Assembly: GCA_945870925.1 (NCBI GenBank)
Contig: CAMBTZ010000015.1
Location: 1-17,792, forward strand
Direction of reading: 5' to 3'
From: Chlamydia trachomatis
Lineage (GTDB): Bacteria > Chlamydiota > Chlamydiia > Chlamydiales > 2-12-FULL-49-11
Length of the DNA stretch: 17,792 nt
Shown here: in pieces, positions 1-7,812 of the stretch
How positions within the stretch are numbered: the stretch's first letter is position 1
Layout: every line of letters starts with the position of its first letter
Made by a program: the position numbers and the translations under genes
Notes under the pieces: generated by a model
What the model saw: the letters and a program-made list of their open reading frames with translations, nothing else
The model's database searches: none
What the model was told of the DNA's origin: nothing

Positions 1-353
1 AACTGAGCTCGAACGGATGTTCCGGTAACAGTGTTAGTAATTATAATCGGATAATCCTGAAGAAGAGGATCTGAAAGTTGAGTATTAGGATCAATATTAG
101 CCATACGAACATCTACTTTCGAACTGGTTAGTATCCAATCACTGCTTACAATCCTATGCTTTGGATAAATCTTATACTCTCTTCCATCAGTTAGAAATAC
201 AGCAGATCCATCAGAGGTCACTATGCTAAGACTCAAGTTTTTATGCTCTTGATCAAGCCCTATTTTTTTAAGTATTAACCTATCTTTAGGCAGCTCCATA
301 TTTACTGCAAATGCCATAAAAGGTAATGAAATAATACAGAGTAATTTTTTCAT
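1..353 (-). CDS. Small exported protein, N-terminal part (runs off the left edge)
   Basis: An open frame of about 117 codons starts at the ATG at 353-351 and stays open to base 1, so the C-terminus is outside the window. The ATG is preceded by a clear ribosome-binding site, GGAGA, five bases upstream, which fixes the start. The protein begins with a typical Sec signal peptide: MKK, a hydrophobic core, then MAFA as a likely signal peptidase I site near residue 17. The mature part is hydrophilic (MELPKDRLILKKIGLDQEHK and onward) and beta-rich in appearance, with no motif I recognise. It is likely periplasmic or surface-exposed. It is divergent from the kinase gene at 455, with about 100 bases between them. 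Function unknown; that it is a real gene is well supported by the RBS, signal peptide and unbroken frame. Confidence 0.75.
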   Translation of the reverse strand, partial: MKKLLCIISLPFMAFAVNMELPKDRLILKKIGLDQEHKNLSLSIVTSDGSAVFLTDGREYKIYPKHRIVSSDWILTSSKVDVRMANIDPNTQLSDPLLQDYPIIITNTVTGTSVRAQ

Positions 354-454
354 TTAAGTCTCCTTTAATCCATACATCATCCTTTCCTCATTTTTTTGTA
401 TAGAAAAAGGTAGAAATTCCTTGAATTTTTAAAAAAATCCTTTATGAATAGGTC

Positions 455-1351
455 ATGGCAATATTAAATGAGAGCTTATTCCGTTTATCGATAGAAGATA
501 TTTCCCCTATCTTAAAATCACACAATCTCGGTGATTTAAAATACATAAAATCAATATCTAAGGGAATCGAGTCCCAAACATTTTCATTAATTACCGAAAA
601 CTCCTCCTATATTCTTACTCTTTTTGAAACTGATGATCACAATCTCACTCAGATGCAAAACATATCCCATTTTTTTACTTCGAGAGGCTTTCCCGTTCCT
701 AAAATAGTTGCAACTTGTGAAGTGTCAAACAAGAAAAGTATAATCTCTTCTCACTTAACAGGTAAAGTTAAATCCGACTGGACAATAGACGATTATGAGG
801 CAATTGGATTTTTACTTGGTAATATTCACAAGAGCGCAAGCGCAATACCTAAAATGATTTCTAATACACCCTTTATCTGGCAACTTTCTACCAGTTTCTA
901 CCAAATTCAAAAGCAAATTCCAAAAGAATTTCAAAGACTAGAGCAAGAGATCATTCTTCTAGAGGAATCCTGGCCGTTAAATCTGCCCAAAGGTTTTATT
1001 CATGGAGACCTTTGGCATAAAAACGTCCTTTTTGAAGGGGCTAATATTACAGGGCTCTTAGACTTTAAACCCTCATATGAACCTTATATATTAGATCTTG
1101 CAAATCTTATAAAAAAGATACCCCAGACAAACACTAATTTTCGAGAAGCCCTTCTTTCAGGCTATGAACTCTCACGACCACTATCTCTTGAAGAGAATCA
1201 ATCACTTGATCTCTTAGTCTACTCAAAAATTCTAGCCACGATCTTATATCTGTTAAATAAATCTCTCTATTATCCAAATCGAAAAGATGAATTTCAAACC
1301 TATGCCTATCTTGGTCTACTTAAACTAGACTCAATCGCATCTTTTTCATAA
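455..1351 (+). CDS. Homoserine kinase type II-like (APH-fold) phosphotransferase
   Basis: A 298-residue cytoplasmic protein of the aminoglycoside phosphotransferase/choline kinase fold. The N-lobe has GIESQTFSL near 37-45 and YILTLFE at 52-58, closely resembling the GxENxNYxV...YVLTLFE pattern of ThrB2 homoserine kinases. The catalytic loop is HGDLWHKN (183-190), the Brenner-type HxDxxxxN motif with catalytic D185 and metal ligand N190. The metal-binding Asp follows in GLLDF (D203). Length matches the ThrB2 family (about 300-320). The expected reaction is ATP-dependent phosphorylation of homoserine to O-phosphohomoserine for threonine synthesis, but APH-fold kinases diverge in substrate and no other threonine gene is nearby, so the substrate is uncertain. 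The ATG at 455 is the first start and has little Shine-Dalgarno sequence. The next gene follows after 69 bases. Confidence 0.72.
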   Translation: MAILNESLFRLSIEDISPILKSHNLGDLKYIKSISKGIESQTFSLITENSSYILTLFETDDHNLTQMQNISHFFTSRGFPVPKIVATCEVSNKKSIISSHLTGKVKSDWTIDDYEAIGFLLGNIHKSASAIPKMISNTPFIWQLSTSFYQIQKQIPKEFQRLEQEIILLEESWPLNLPKGFIHGDLWHKNVLFEGANITGLLDFKPSYEPYILDLANLIKKIPQTNTNFREALLSGYELSRPLSLEENQSLDLLVYSKILATILYLLNKSLYYPNRKDEFQTYAYLGLLKLDSIASFS

Positions 1352-1420
1352 TCATTGAAGTTAATTAAATTAATTGTTATGTGAAAATCATTATACAATA
1401 ATTTCAAATATAGGCTATCC

Positions 1421-2524
1421 GTGAATGTAATTTGTTCAATACTTACTACTTTATTAGTTATGAGTTCTAAAGAAAATAGCCCCTCATCTCCACCCTCAGC
1501 ACCTCCAGCAAACACCTGCGAACCTTATTTTCTTGACTGCAGAGGTATAATGGGAGATCTCTATGGCGAACTCCTATTTCTTCAACCAAACGGCAGCTCC
1601 CTTTACTACGCAGCTCAAGCAAATGGGCTAGATCAAGATATTAACATACCTGCAATATCACCAAATTGGATCATACATGAAATCACCCCTAACTATAGTG
1701 CTGCTTTTAAATTAGGAGGCAAATTCCTTTTTACAGATCTTAAAACAAATTTAGAAGCAAGTTGGCAACGTCTATTTTCAAGTAAATCGGCTGGACACAA
1801 AGTATATGATGAGGGTCAGATGCTTGGTCCAATTTCTGATATTGGTCCAAATTCTGCTATTTACAGCGAATCTAAAGGGAAAATAAAGTTTCATTATGAC
1901 TCTGTTGATCTCGTATTTGGACAAGAATGTTGTCTATTTAAACGTTTATACCCAAATATCTTCTGCGGAGCAAACTTCGTACGAATTAAACAAATCTCGA
2001 ATTCAACTTATTCTAATAAATCAGCAGGCACTAATCGTACCTTTGACATATCTTCTACGTTTATTGGCGCTGGACCCCAATTTGGACTAGATTTTGATTA
2101 CCGAATAGGTAAAGGGTTCTTTTTTTCAGGCTCTACATCATTAGGTCTAGACATTGGAGAGTCTGAAAATAGAGTAACTTATTATTCCAGCTCCCCTTAT
2201 CTTGTTACAAACGGCATTCCTATCCCAAATAGTCAAAGCGTAACTGTTCCAAACAGAACTCAACTTGTTCCAAGCTTAGAAGAAAAGATTGGATTTTCCT
2301 ATATCGCTCATTTTAAATGCAGTAAAGTGAAATTTGGCGCCGGTTATCAGGCTCAAATTTACTTAAACGCTATTCAAACAATCGATATGACTGCACCTCA
2401 AGTAGAACCATCACTTTTACCTGACAATGCACCTGATTCAGGCATGTTTGCCGTTGGATTTGAAAGAACTTTAAGTAATTTTATATTAACAGGACCCTAC
2501 ATTTCTCTAAGCGTCGATTTTTAG
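1421..2524 (+). CDS. Lpg1974/MOMP-like outer-membrane beta-barrel protein
   Basis: A 367-residue protein resembling the Lpg1974 (Legionella_OMP) pore-forming family, which is expanded in environmental chlamydiae. Recognisable elements are the N-terminal DLYGELLFLQPNGSSLYYAA (about 46-65), SPNWIIHEITPNYSAAFKLG, FIGAGPQFGLDFDYRI, VPNRTQLVPSLEEKIGFSY, AGYQAQIYLNAIQTIDM, and a last strand ending GPYISLSVDF, with the terminal Phe expected for Bam-dependent insertion. The role is probably a general diffusion pore and surface antigen. The start is GTG with a weak AGG. The signal sequence from it (MNVICSILTTLLVMSS) lacks the usual basic n-region; a better n-region (KSLYNNFKYRLS) lies in frame just upstream, but it is cut off from an ATG at 1379 by a TGA at 1382. 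The 3' end overlaps the convergent gene's stop codon. Confidence 0.8.
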   Translation: MNVICSILTTLLVMSSKENSPSSPPSAPPANTCEPYFLDCRGIMGDLYGELLFLQPNGSSLYYAAQANGLDQDINIPAISPNWIIHEITPNYSAAFKLGGKFLFTDLKTNLEASWQRLFSSKSAGHKVYDEGQMLGPISDIGPNSAIYSESKGKIKFHYDSVDLVFGQECCLFKRLYPNIFCGANFVRIKQISNSTYSNKSAGTNRTFDISSTFIGAGPQFGLDFDYRIGKGFFFSGSTSLGLDIGESENRVTYYSSSPYLVTNGIPIPNSQSVTVPNRTQLVPSLEEKIGFSYIAHFKCSKVKFGAGYQAQIYLNAIQTIDMTAPQVEPSLLPDNAPDSGMFAVGFERTLSNFILTGPYISLSVDF

Positions 2525-3000
2525 GGAAAGAGCAGTCTGAATTGGTCACGTAATGATGAAGGGACAACCTCGTCAACCCCTGTTTTATCATACATGAGAA
2601 AATACATGCATGAAAACATGATGCCCATGGCAGGGCTAAAAATAGCAATCATTAGGGCAATTGCAGATACAACGGATCTTTTTAGACTTAAAAATGAGCG
2701 GTCTAATGATTTTTTAAGTGGGGCAATTTGTCCAAATGTTGAAAGGTGCAATATAACTTTAATAAGAGAAGCAAAGGCTGAGTATGCAAGCCACAAAATA
2801 TCGGCTAAAAGAAGAAGAAAGAAGAAAAATCTTGCGGCAAGTGCTGAAAAAATACCCGACTTTCCACTCTCTTTTGAATAATTTCCATCGATCTGATTTG
2901 TTTTAAAAACACTCGGATCAATCTTAAGCCCAGGAGCCTCGGTAATAGGAGTCTCCTCCATCTCTTTTTCGTTGTAATCAAAGATGTTGTAAATTGCCAT
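2521..3000 (-). CDS. Small two-lobed membrane protein (Inc-like hydropathy), unknown function
   Basis: 159 residues from the ATG at 3000, chosen because AAAAAAGG lies eight bases upstream; an in-frame ATG at 3033 has no comparable RBS. The N-terminal ~48 residues are hydrophilic and acidic. Two hydrophobic stretches follow, about 52-84 (starting SALAARFFFFLLLLADILWL) and about 109-137 (VVSAIALMIAIFSPAMGIMF), joined by a basic linker of roughly 25 residues, then a short polar tail. No enzymatic motif is visible. The gene overlaps the end of sthA by 23 bases and is probably cotranscribed from murJ and sthA. The two-lobe profile recalls chlamydial inclusion-membrane (Inc) proteins, but each lobe may itself be a hairpin and the resemblance is only topological. 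It could equally be an ordinary inner-membrane protein. Confidence 0.68.
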   Translation of the reverse strand: MAIYNIFDYNEKEMEETPITEAPGLKIDPSVFKTNQIDGNYSKESGKSGIFSALAARFFFFLLLLADILWLAYSAFASLIKVILHLSTFGQIAPLKKSLDRSFLSLKRSVVSAIALMIAIFSPAMGIMFSCMYFLMYDKTGVDEVVPSSLRDQFRLLFP

Positions 3001-4405
3001 ACTTAAAACCTTTTTTGCATTTGTTGATCCCATTTAAAGCAGCGATTCTATACATCTCTGCAAAAGTTGGGAAATTAAAAACATGTTCTACAAAGTAATC
3101 GATTTTCAGATTAAATGAAATTGCTACTTGCGCTAGGTGTATCGACTCAGTAGCTCCAAGCCCAATAATATGAGCACCTAAAAGTTCAAAATTTCTTGGA
3201 TTAAAAATTAGTTTGCACATTCCTGATTCACTTCCTGATATCATGCTCTTGGAGATTTCATAAAAATAAGCTCTACCAACTTCATATTCGCTACCTTTAG
3301 ACTGAACCTCTTCTTCTGTTTTACCAATACTTGATATCTCAGGAATTGTATAAATTCCATATGGATAAAGAGTTTTAAATCGATCAACATTCATTCCACA
3401 AGCACTCATTCCAGCAAGTCTTCCTTGAACGTATCCGGATGAAGAAAGACAAGGACCATCTATAAGATCCCCGGCAGCAAAAATATGAGCAACTTTTGTC
3501 TGGTAATGTTCGTTTACATCTAGATACCCTTTTGCATTTAAACTAAGACCGGCATTATTGATCTCTAAACCTCGAACATTTGCCTCTCTACCGGCAGCCA
3601 CAAGAACAGTCTCTGCATGCAACGAAGTTCCATCCTTAAAAAGAACTTCAACTCCCTTCTCTTTAACAATAATCTTATTATACTCTTTCTCTCCCATGAA
3701 TATAAGCTTACTTTCCTCTAAAGCTACCTGTAAATGAGCTCCTATCTCTCTATCTAAAAAAGGGAGCATTCGAGATCGCTTATCAACAAGAGTTACTTTT
3801 GTACCAAGAACACAAAACATGCTAGCATATTCAGTTCCAATAATACCCGCTCCTATAACAATCATAGACTTAGGAACAATATTCATGTCTAGAAGAGTAG
3901 TGGAATCAAATACCTTTTTCCCATCAAAAGGGACATCTTTTGGACATCTAGGTCTTGACCCAGTTGCTAGTAAAATTGTTTTTGCTCTTAGCCTTTTAAT
4001 AATTTTATCTTCTAGAATTACATCTACCGTGTGCGGATCAATAAATTTTGCAAACCCAGAAACCACTTCTATCCCGTTTTTTTTTAATTGTCTTGCTATT
4101 GTCTCCTTAAGATGGCTTTTGACCCAATTCACTCGAAAATTCAAATCTGAAATAGAGATGTCTGACATTTTAGGAAGCTTATATTTTTCAGCATAAAAGC
4201 TTTTCTCACTAAAATTTGTTAAATCAAGGATCGCCGCTCTAAGCGCTTTAGAGGGTATAGTTCCCGTCCACAGCGACGAACCTCCTGTTTCCCATCCTTC
4301 AATCACATGAACCTTTCTACCGCTCTTACTCGCTTGAATAGCAGCTTTTTGACCGGATGGACCTGATCCAATGACTAAAAAATCAATTTCTTCCAAAATT
4401 AACAT
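2978..4405 (-). CDS. sthA: Soluble pyridine nucleotide transhydrogenase (Si-specific)
   Basis: A 475-residue flavoprotein of the pyridine nucleotide-disulfide oxidoreductase superfamily, expected to move hydride between NADPH and NAD+ in the cytoplasm. The N-terminal FAD-binding Rossmann motif is GSGPSG (13-18), followed by GTIPSKALR (48-56), the SthA signature in which the usual redox-active cysteines are missing (here S44 and T49). The second dinucleotide motif is GAGIIG (185-190) and the second FAD motif is FAAGD (309-313). The C-terminal dimerisation domain carries LGAHIIGLGATESIHLAQ. Length matches the family (about 465). The absent cysteine pair argues against lipoamide dehydrogenase or mercuric reductase. 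It lies 35 bases downstream of murJ on the same strand, and its end overlaps the next small membrane gene. The start has no strong Shine-Dalgarno. Confidence 0.85.
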   Translation of the reverse strand: MLILEEIDFLVIGSGPSGQKAAIQASKSGRKVHVIEGWETGGSSLWTGTIPSKALRAAILDLTNFSEKSFYAEKYKLPKMSDISISDLNFRVNWVKSHLKETIARQLKKNGIEVVSGFAKFIDPHTVDVILEDKIIKRLRAKTILLATGSRPRCPKDVPFDGKKVFDSTTLLDMNIVPKSMIVIGAGIIGTEYASMFCVLGTKVTLVDKRSRMLPFLDREIGAHLQVALEESKLIFMGEKEYNKIIVKEKGVEVLFKDGTSLHAETVLVAAGREANVRGLEINNAGLSLNAKGYLDVNEHYQTKVAHIFAAGDLIDGPCLSSSGYVQGRLAGMSACGMNVDRFKTLYPYGIYTIPEISSIGKTEEEVQSKGSEYEVGRAYFYEISKSMISGSESGMCKLIFNPRNFELLGAHIIGLGATESIHLAQVAISFNLKIDYFVEHVFNFPTFAEMYRIAALNGINKCKKGFKYGNLQHL

Positions 4406-4440
4406 ATAAAGATTTTTTTACAACAAATGAGCTCTTAAAA

Positions 4441-6045
4441 TCAAGCTTCTGTTTCTCGGTTAAGTGAGAAAAGATCTAAGACATGCTCAGCCTGAATTAT
4501 ATAGGAAATTACTAAAAATAGAGCGCCGAAAATAATTGTTTGAAGACCGAATTGATGAACTTGTCTAAGTAGCCCTCGTACAAATATAACATCCAGATTA
4601 CCAAATAACAAATTAAGGGTTGGTTCCGCTAAGAATAAATATCCAAATATAACGGTAACTATTCCAGCTCCAATTGCTGCTACTGTGGTTTTTACAAAAG
4701 ACTTTGCAAGAGGTTTTAACACTTCAATATCAAGACGGCTAAGAAGGAATCCCATATTAAAAAATGAAGCCGCACTTGTTGCTAGAGCAATACTAGCTCC
4801 GCCCTGTTTAAACCCAAAAACCATCACCACGCTTAAAACTAAATTAATAGCAACACTCCAAAGTGAAGCAAGCGATGGCGTCCAAAAATCCTTTTTTGCA
4901 TAGAAAGCGGGAGCTAAAATTAATACAAACGCTGAAGGAACAAGACCAATTCCATAGCCCCAAAGACATCTTGTTGTATTAATTGTAGAAAGATTTGTAA
5001 ACATTCCCCGTCCATAAAGTAAATTTACAGAAAGCGCACCTAAAACAAAAATAGCAATTGTACCTGGCATGAGCAAGCTAAATGTCCTTGCAAATCCAAA
5101 GGTCAAAAGCGATTTAAAATGATCACTATCCCCTTCTTTCATAGCTCTTGTTAACGGTGGCATTATAGCCGATGAGATTGCTATTCCAAAAAGAGCTAAA
5201 GGCAACTGTTGCAATCTATGTGCAAAACTTAAATAAGCAGGCACTTCCATTGAAGCAAAACAGGCAATAATAACATCAACTGCGCTATTTATCTGAACAG
5301 CTGCAACTCCAATTACTCCTAGAAAGAGAGGGGCTATCATTTTTCTTAAATCTGCTGAAAATATTTTAGCTTGTAACCACTCTTTTAATGTTAGGAATTG
5401 TCTTATATATCTTTTTAAACCGGGGACTGTCACCCACCATTGAAGGAAAAAAGCCAAGACAATCCCAAATGAAATTCCCATCATAGCAGTATAAGGATTG
5501 TGTTTGCGAAATAACCAAATAGATGAAATCCAAACAATATTAAAGGCAACCGGCGCTACTCCAGATAAGAAAAATTTTCTTTCGCATTGCAAAAGAGCCA
5601 TCGAAAGTCCAAAAAGACAAATAAATAAAATACCGGGAAGCATTACCATTGTCATATAAATAATTTGTCTTACTGCTTCTGTATGTTCAAACAAAGAAAG
5701 AACACACACCAAAACAAGCTCTAATATAATGATTATTAAAAGCAGAACAAAAGATAGCGACCAAAAAAGATCTCTAAAAAACTCAGCACCTTTTTTGGGA
5801 TCATCTTTTCTTACATTTTCAAAAAAGGGTATAAAACCATTAAGGAGAGCACCTTCACCAAAAAGACGTCTCAGTAAATTAGCTAACCTAAAAGCAACTA
5901 AAAAGGCAGCAACGGCAAATGAAGTTCCGAAGCAAAATGCCATGGAAAGATCTCTCACCATACCCGAAAACCGGCTAATAAAAGTGCCGGTTAAAAAGTG
6001 AGAGGCTGACCTAGCCACTGACCTATGCGTATCCCCATCCCTCAT
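4441..6045 (-). CDS. murJ: Lipid II flippase MurJ
   Basis: A 534-residue polytopic inner-membrane protein of the MOP/MVF superfamily (MviN/MurJ), which moves lipid-linked peptidoglycan precursor across the membrane. The diagnostic N-terminal region is present: SRFSGMVRD (24-32) and FRLANLLRRLFGEGALLNGFIPFF (52-75), corresponding to the conserved FRLPNLLRRLFAEGAF segment of MurJ. About 14 hydrophobic segments can be traced, including LYGRGMFT in the second half. Length is typical (510-550). Environmental chlamydiae make at least a reduced peptidoglycan, so the gene is expected. It is probably the first gene of a minus-strand unit with sthA 35 bases downstream. No strong RBS precedes the ATG, and the ~240 bases upstream contain no promoter I could identify. 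Confidence 0.92.
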   Translation of the reverse strand: MRDGDTHRSVARSASHFLTGTFISRFSGMVRDLSMAFCFGTSFAVAAFLVAFRLANLLRRLFGEGALLNGFIPFFENVRKDDPKKGAEFFRDLFWSLSFVLLLIIIILELVLVCVLSLFEHTEAVRQIIYMTMVMLPGILFICLFGLSMALLQCERKFFLSGVAPVAFNIVWISSIWLFRKHNPYTAMMGISFGIVLAFFLQWWVTVPGLKRYIRQFLTLKEWLQAKIFSADLRKMIAPLFLGVIGVAAVQINSAVDVIIACFASMEVPAYLSFAHRLQQLPLALFGIAISSAIMPPLTRAMKEGDSDHFKSLLTFGFARTFSLLMPGTIAIFVLGALSVNLLYGRGMFTNLSTINTTRCLWGYGIGLVPSAFVLILAPAFYAKKDFWTPSLASLWSVAINLVLSVVMVFGFKQGGASIALATSAASFFNMGFLLSRLDIEVLKPLAKSFVKTTVAAIGAGIVTVIFGYLFLAEPTLNLLFGNLDVIFVRGLLRQVHQFGLQTIIFGALFLVISYIIQAEHVLDLFSLNRETEA

Positions 6046-6282
6046 AATTTAATACTAACCTAAGAACCTGTTTAATATCTATGATTGTGATGCTTTGCTG
6101 CTATAAATTCGATGTAACCTCATACTATAGTCATTTTATTTGAATTAAGGCTATGGCCTCAAGAGCATCTTGATCTTATTACATGCCTGCATCGGATTTG
6201 TAATAATCTAAAGCGCTCTTTTTGCCACCAGTCTTAATTGAAAATCAAATAACTATAAATCAAATTACGATCTCTCCATTTT
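6046..6282. other. Intergenic region upstream of murJ, no gene seen
   Basis: These 237 bases separate the murJ start from the end of the HDO operon, both on the minus strand. They must hold the murJ promoter, but I could not pick a convincing -35/-10 pair. A perfect 6-bp stem with a 3-base loop (TCAAGA-GCA-TCTTGA) sits at 6159-6173, next to a short AGGC...GCCT stem at 6148-6159. Neither is followed by a T-run on either strand, so they are not clear intrinsic terminators. No ORF with a ribosome-binding site is visible. Confidence 0.5.
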
Positions 6283-6825
6283 TTAAATAGTAAATCGCGC
6301 CCCCTTTTCAACTGGATCCGTCATTAAAAATGGAATATTTCGCTTGGCTGCATTTTTAAAACAAATTAAAACAGCTGTTTGATCATGAATACACTCTTTG
6401 GCTAAATTAGTTAATGCGACAACTAAACGACCAACTAAAATCTTTGAACTATCTGTATCAACAAGCGTGATTCGTTCAACTCCAATTGGCCCAAAATCAA
6501 CTGTTAAAAAAAATGATTCGGGATCACTAACTAACGGTATAGCGGAAATAATTTCTCCAGCAGCAAGCGTTACCTTATCAAATAGTTTTTTATCTAAATA
6601 GTCCGGTTTTGTATACCTTGCTTCATAAGCAATAGAAAGTGGAGCACCAATCCCCACCTCTTCATCACCAGAAGTTAAATAAACAGGCTTCTCGCTAACA
6701 AGCGAATGAACCAGAATTAACTCTGATGAGACGTTACTAATAGTCAAAACTCTTTGAACATCCCCTAAAACAGGGACATCTGATAAACAGAACCTAAATT
6801 TTGCAAAATTATCTAGTGATATCAT
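6283..6825 (-). CDS. CsaA/Trbp-like OB-fold protein, shortened paralogue of the gene at 7813
   Basis: 180 residues, third gene of the HDO operon, 17 bases after the oxidase gene, with AGGAAA just upstream of the ATG. The C-terminal unit (about 80-180) matches the tRNA-binding domain of CsaA, Trbp and EMAP-II type proteins: VDFGPIGV at 109-116 (compare VDFGEIG), then LVGRLVVALTNL at 130-141 (compare LVGKQVVVVANL), ending in a DPVEKGARFTI strand like the usual PxxPVPNGxRI. Residues about 24-65 resemble only the second half of another such unit (SSELILVHSL..., then VGIGAPLSI), so the protein looks like a two-domain paralogue that has lost the first half of domain 1. It may bind tRNA, aminoacyl-tRNA or peptide, or act as a chaperone as CsaA does. 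Family assignment comes from visual comparison and the sequence is divergent. Confidence 0.65.
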   Translation of the reverse strand: MISLDNFAKFRFCLSDVPVLGDVQRVLTISNVSSELILVHSLVSEKPVYLTSGDEEVGIGAPLSIAYEARYTKPDYLDKKLFDKVTLAAGEIISAIPLVSDPESFFLTVDFGPIGVERITLVDTDSSKILVGRLVVALTNLAKECIHDQTAVLICFKNAAKRNIPFLMTDPVEKGARFTI

Positions 6826-6842
6826 AATTATTTCCTATTAAG

Positions 6843-7763
6843 TTATTTGCAAATTGAGTCGCACCAATCAATATTCAATTGATATGCATGAATGAAACTC
6901 GAATAAAAACGCTTCTTTGCTTCATCAGATGATTCCAACACGATCGAATTTAATAATTTTTGCACCATTTTAATATGATAAACTTCTCCTGGATCATCTC
7001 CACCTACATGAATTTTAAAATAGATCAAATCATCTTTATTCAACTTTAACTCTGATGCAAGAGCATTCCATAAAGCTTCAATCATTTGACCTGCATGCAT
7101 TTCAAAAGCAACCATCATAGCACATCTTTCAAAACAAAGATTAGATCCAAGCTTTTTTCCTAAGGTCGTTAAATATACTCTTGTTGAAGGGCAATAATCA
7201 GGCCTTACAGTCTCACTAAAAACATTCATTAAGTCTTTTCTTAAAAGGGCAGAATGAAAATTATCTCCTGTATCTAAAATTTTTGGCAGAGCTTTCATTC
7301 CTTCAGTTTTTATTAAATAATTTCCACCGGTCTCATCCCAGCTTAAGAAACTCCCCACTACAAATGTTTTTTCAATTCTTTCAGACATGCATATCTTACC
7401 CTCAATAACTTGATCAATAAGATTTTTATATGCACCTGCTTGAATAAAAGGAAAAGCTTCTGACATTGCTAGATAACGTTCTAGAACTTGCCGAGCGTTA
7501 AGTCTATTCAATCCAATACTAAATGGGTGTACACTATATTTCGAACTAACAATCTGCTTAAGCATCTTATTTATCTCAAGTTCCTTTGGAGAAACTGTAT
7601 CAAGTGTGCTCATTTTTCTTAAGGGAAAAACAAATGGGCTTGCATGTGCGCGAATAAGTTTATAAAATTCAATATTTTTTAAATTTTTATACGACTTATT
7701 TATAGATTCCATGAGCGATCCGTTTAATCGGCCATAACCACTCCTCATTAAATTTGTTATCAT
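6843..7763 (-). CDS. Haem-oxygenase-like diiron oxidase (HDO/TENA-PqqC-like) family candidate
   Basis: 306 residues, helical and soluble, no signal peptide. From about residue 85 it resembles iron-containing redox enzymes of the haem-oxygenase-like (CADD/SznF/UndA/PqqC) superfamily. Potential metal ligands fall in the expected helices: E102 (MSEAFPFIQAG), D143/E144 and H170 (WDETGGNY ... NFHSALL), E221 (MVAFEMHAGQMIEA), and H252/D256/E260/H263 (HVGGDDPGEVYH). The last motif is normally HxxxDxxH; here about four residues appear inserted, with E260 three before H263. Residues 1-80 form a less recognisable extension. The family performs O2-dependent oxidation, decarboxylation or C-N/C-C cleavage of amino-acid-like substrates; chlamydial CADD makes p-aminobenzoate. 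This gene sits between two CsaA/Trbp-like paralogues rather than folate genes, so a different role is likely. RBS AGGAA seven bases upstream. Substrate unknown. Confidence 0.6.
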   Translation of the reverse strand: MITNLMRSGYGRLNGSLMESINKSYKNLKNIEFYKLIRAHASPFVFPLRKMSTLDTVSPKELEINKMLKQIVSSKYSVHPFSIGLNRLNARQVLERYLAMSEAFPFIQAGAYKNLIDQVIEGKICMSERIEKTFVVGSFLSWDETGGNYLIKTEGMKALPKILDTGDNFHSALLRKDLMNVFSETVRPDYCPSTRVYLTTLGKKLGSNLCFERCAMMVAFEMHAGQMIEALWNALASELKLNKDDLIYFKIHVGGDDPGEVYHIKMVQKLLNSIVLESSDEAKKRFYSSFIHAYQLNIDWCDSICK

Positions 7764-7812
7764 AATATGTTCCTGTGGTTTCTATTTTAATTTATTTAAT
7801 TATTAACGCTTA

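Noticed and set aside
1306..1515. Minus-strand 69-codon ORF across the kinase/OMP junction
   Set aside because: It overlaps two supported plus-strand genes and shows no family features.
2594..2881. Plus-strand 95-codon ORF
   Set aside because: It is antisense to the two-lobed membrane protein, has a basic, low-complexity product and no RBS; a shadow.
3819..4196. Plus-strand 125-codon ORF
   Set aside because: It lies entirely antisense to sthA, whose motifs are intact; no recognisable protein.
2978..4405. sthA as lipoamide dehydrogenase or mercuric reductase
   Set aside because: Both redox-active cysteine positions are replaced (S44, T49), and GTIPSKALR is the transhydrogenase form.
6148..6173. 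Adjacent small hairpins as a terminator or small RNA
   Set aside because: The stems are 4-6 bp, with no T-run on either strand and no promoter nearby.
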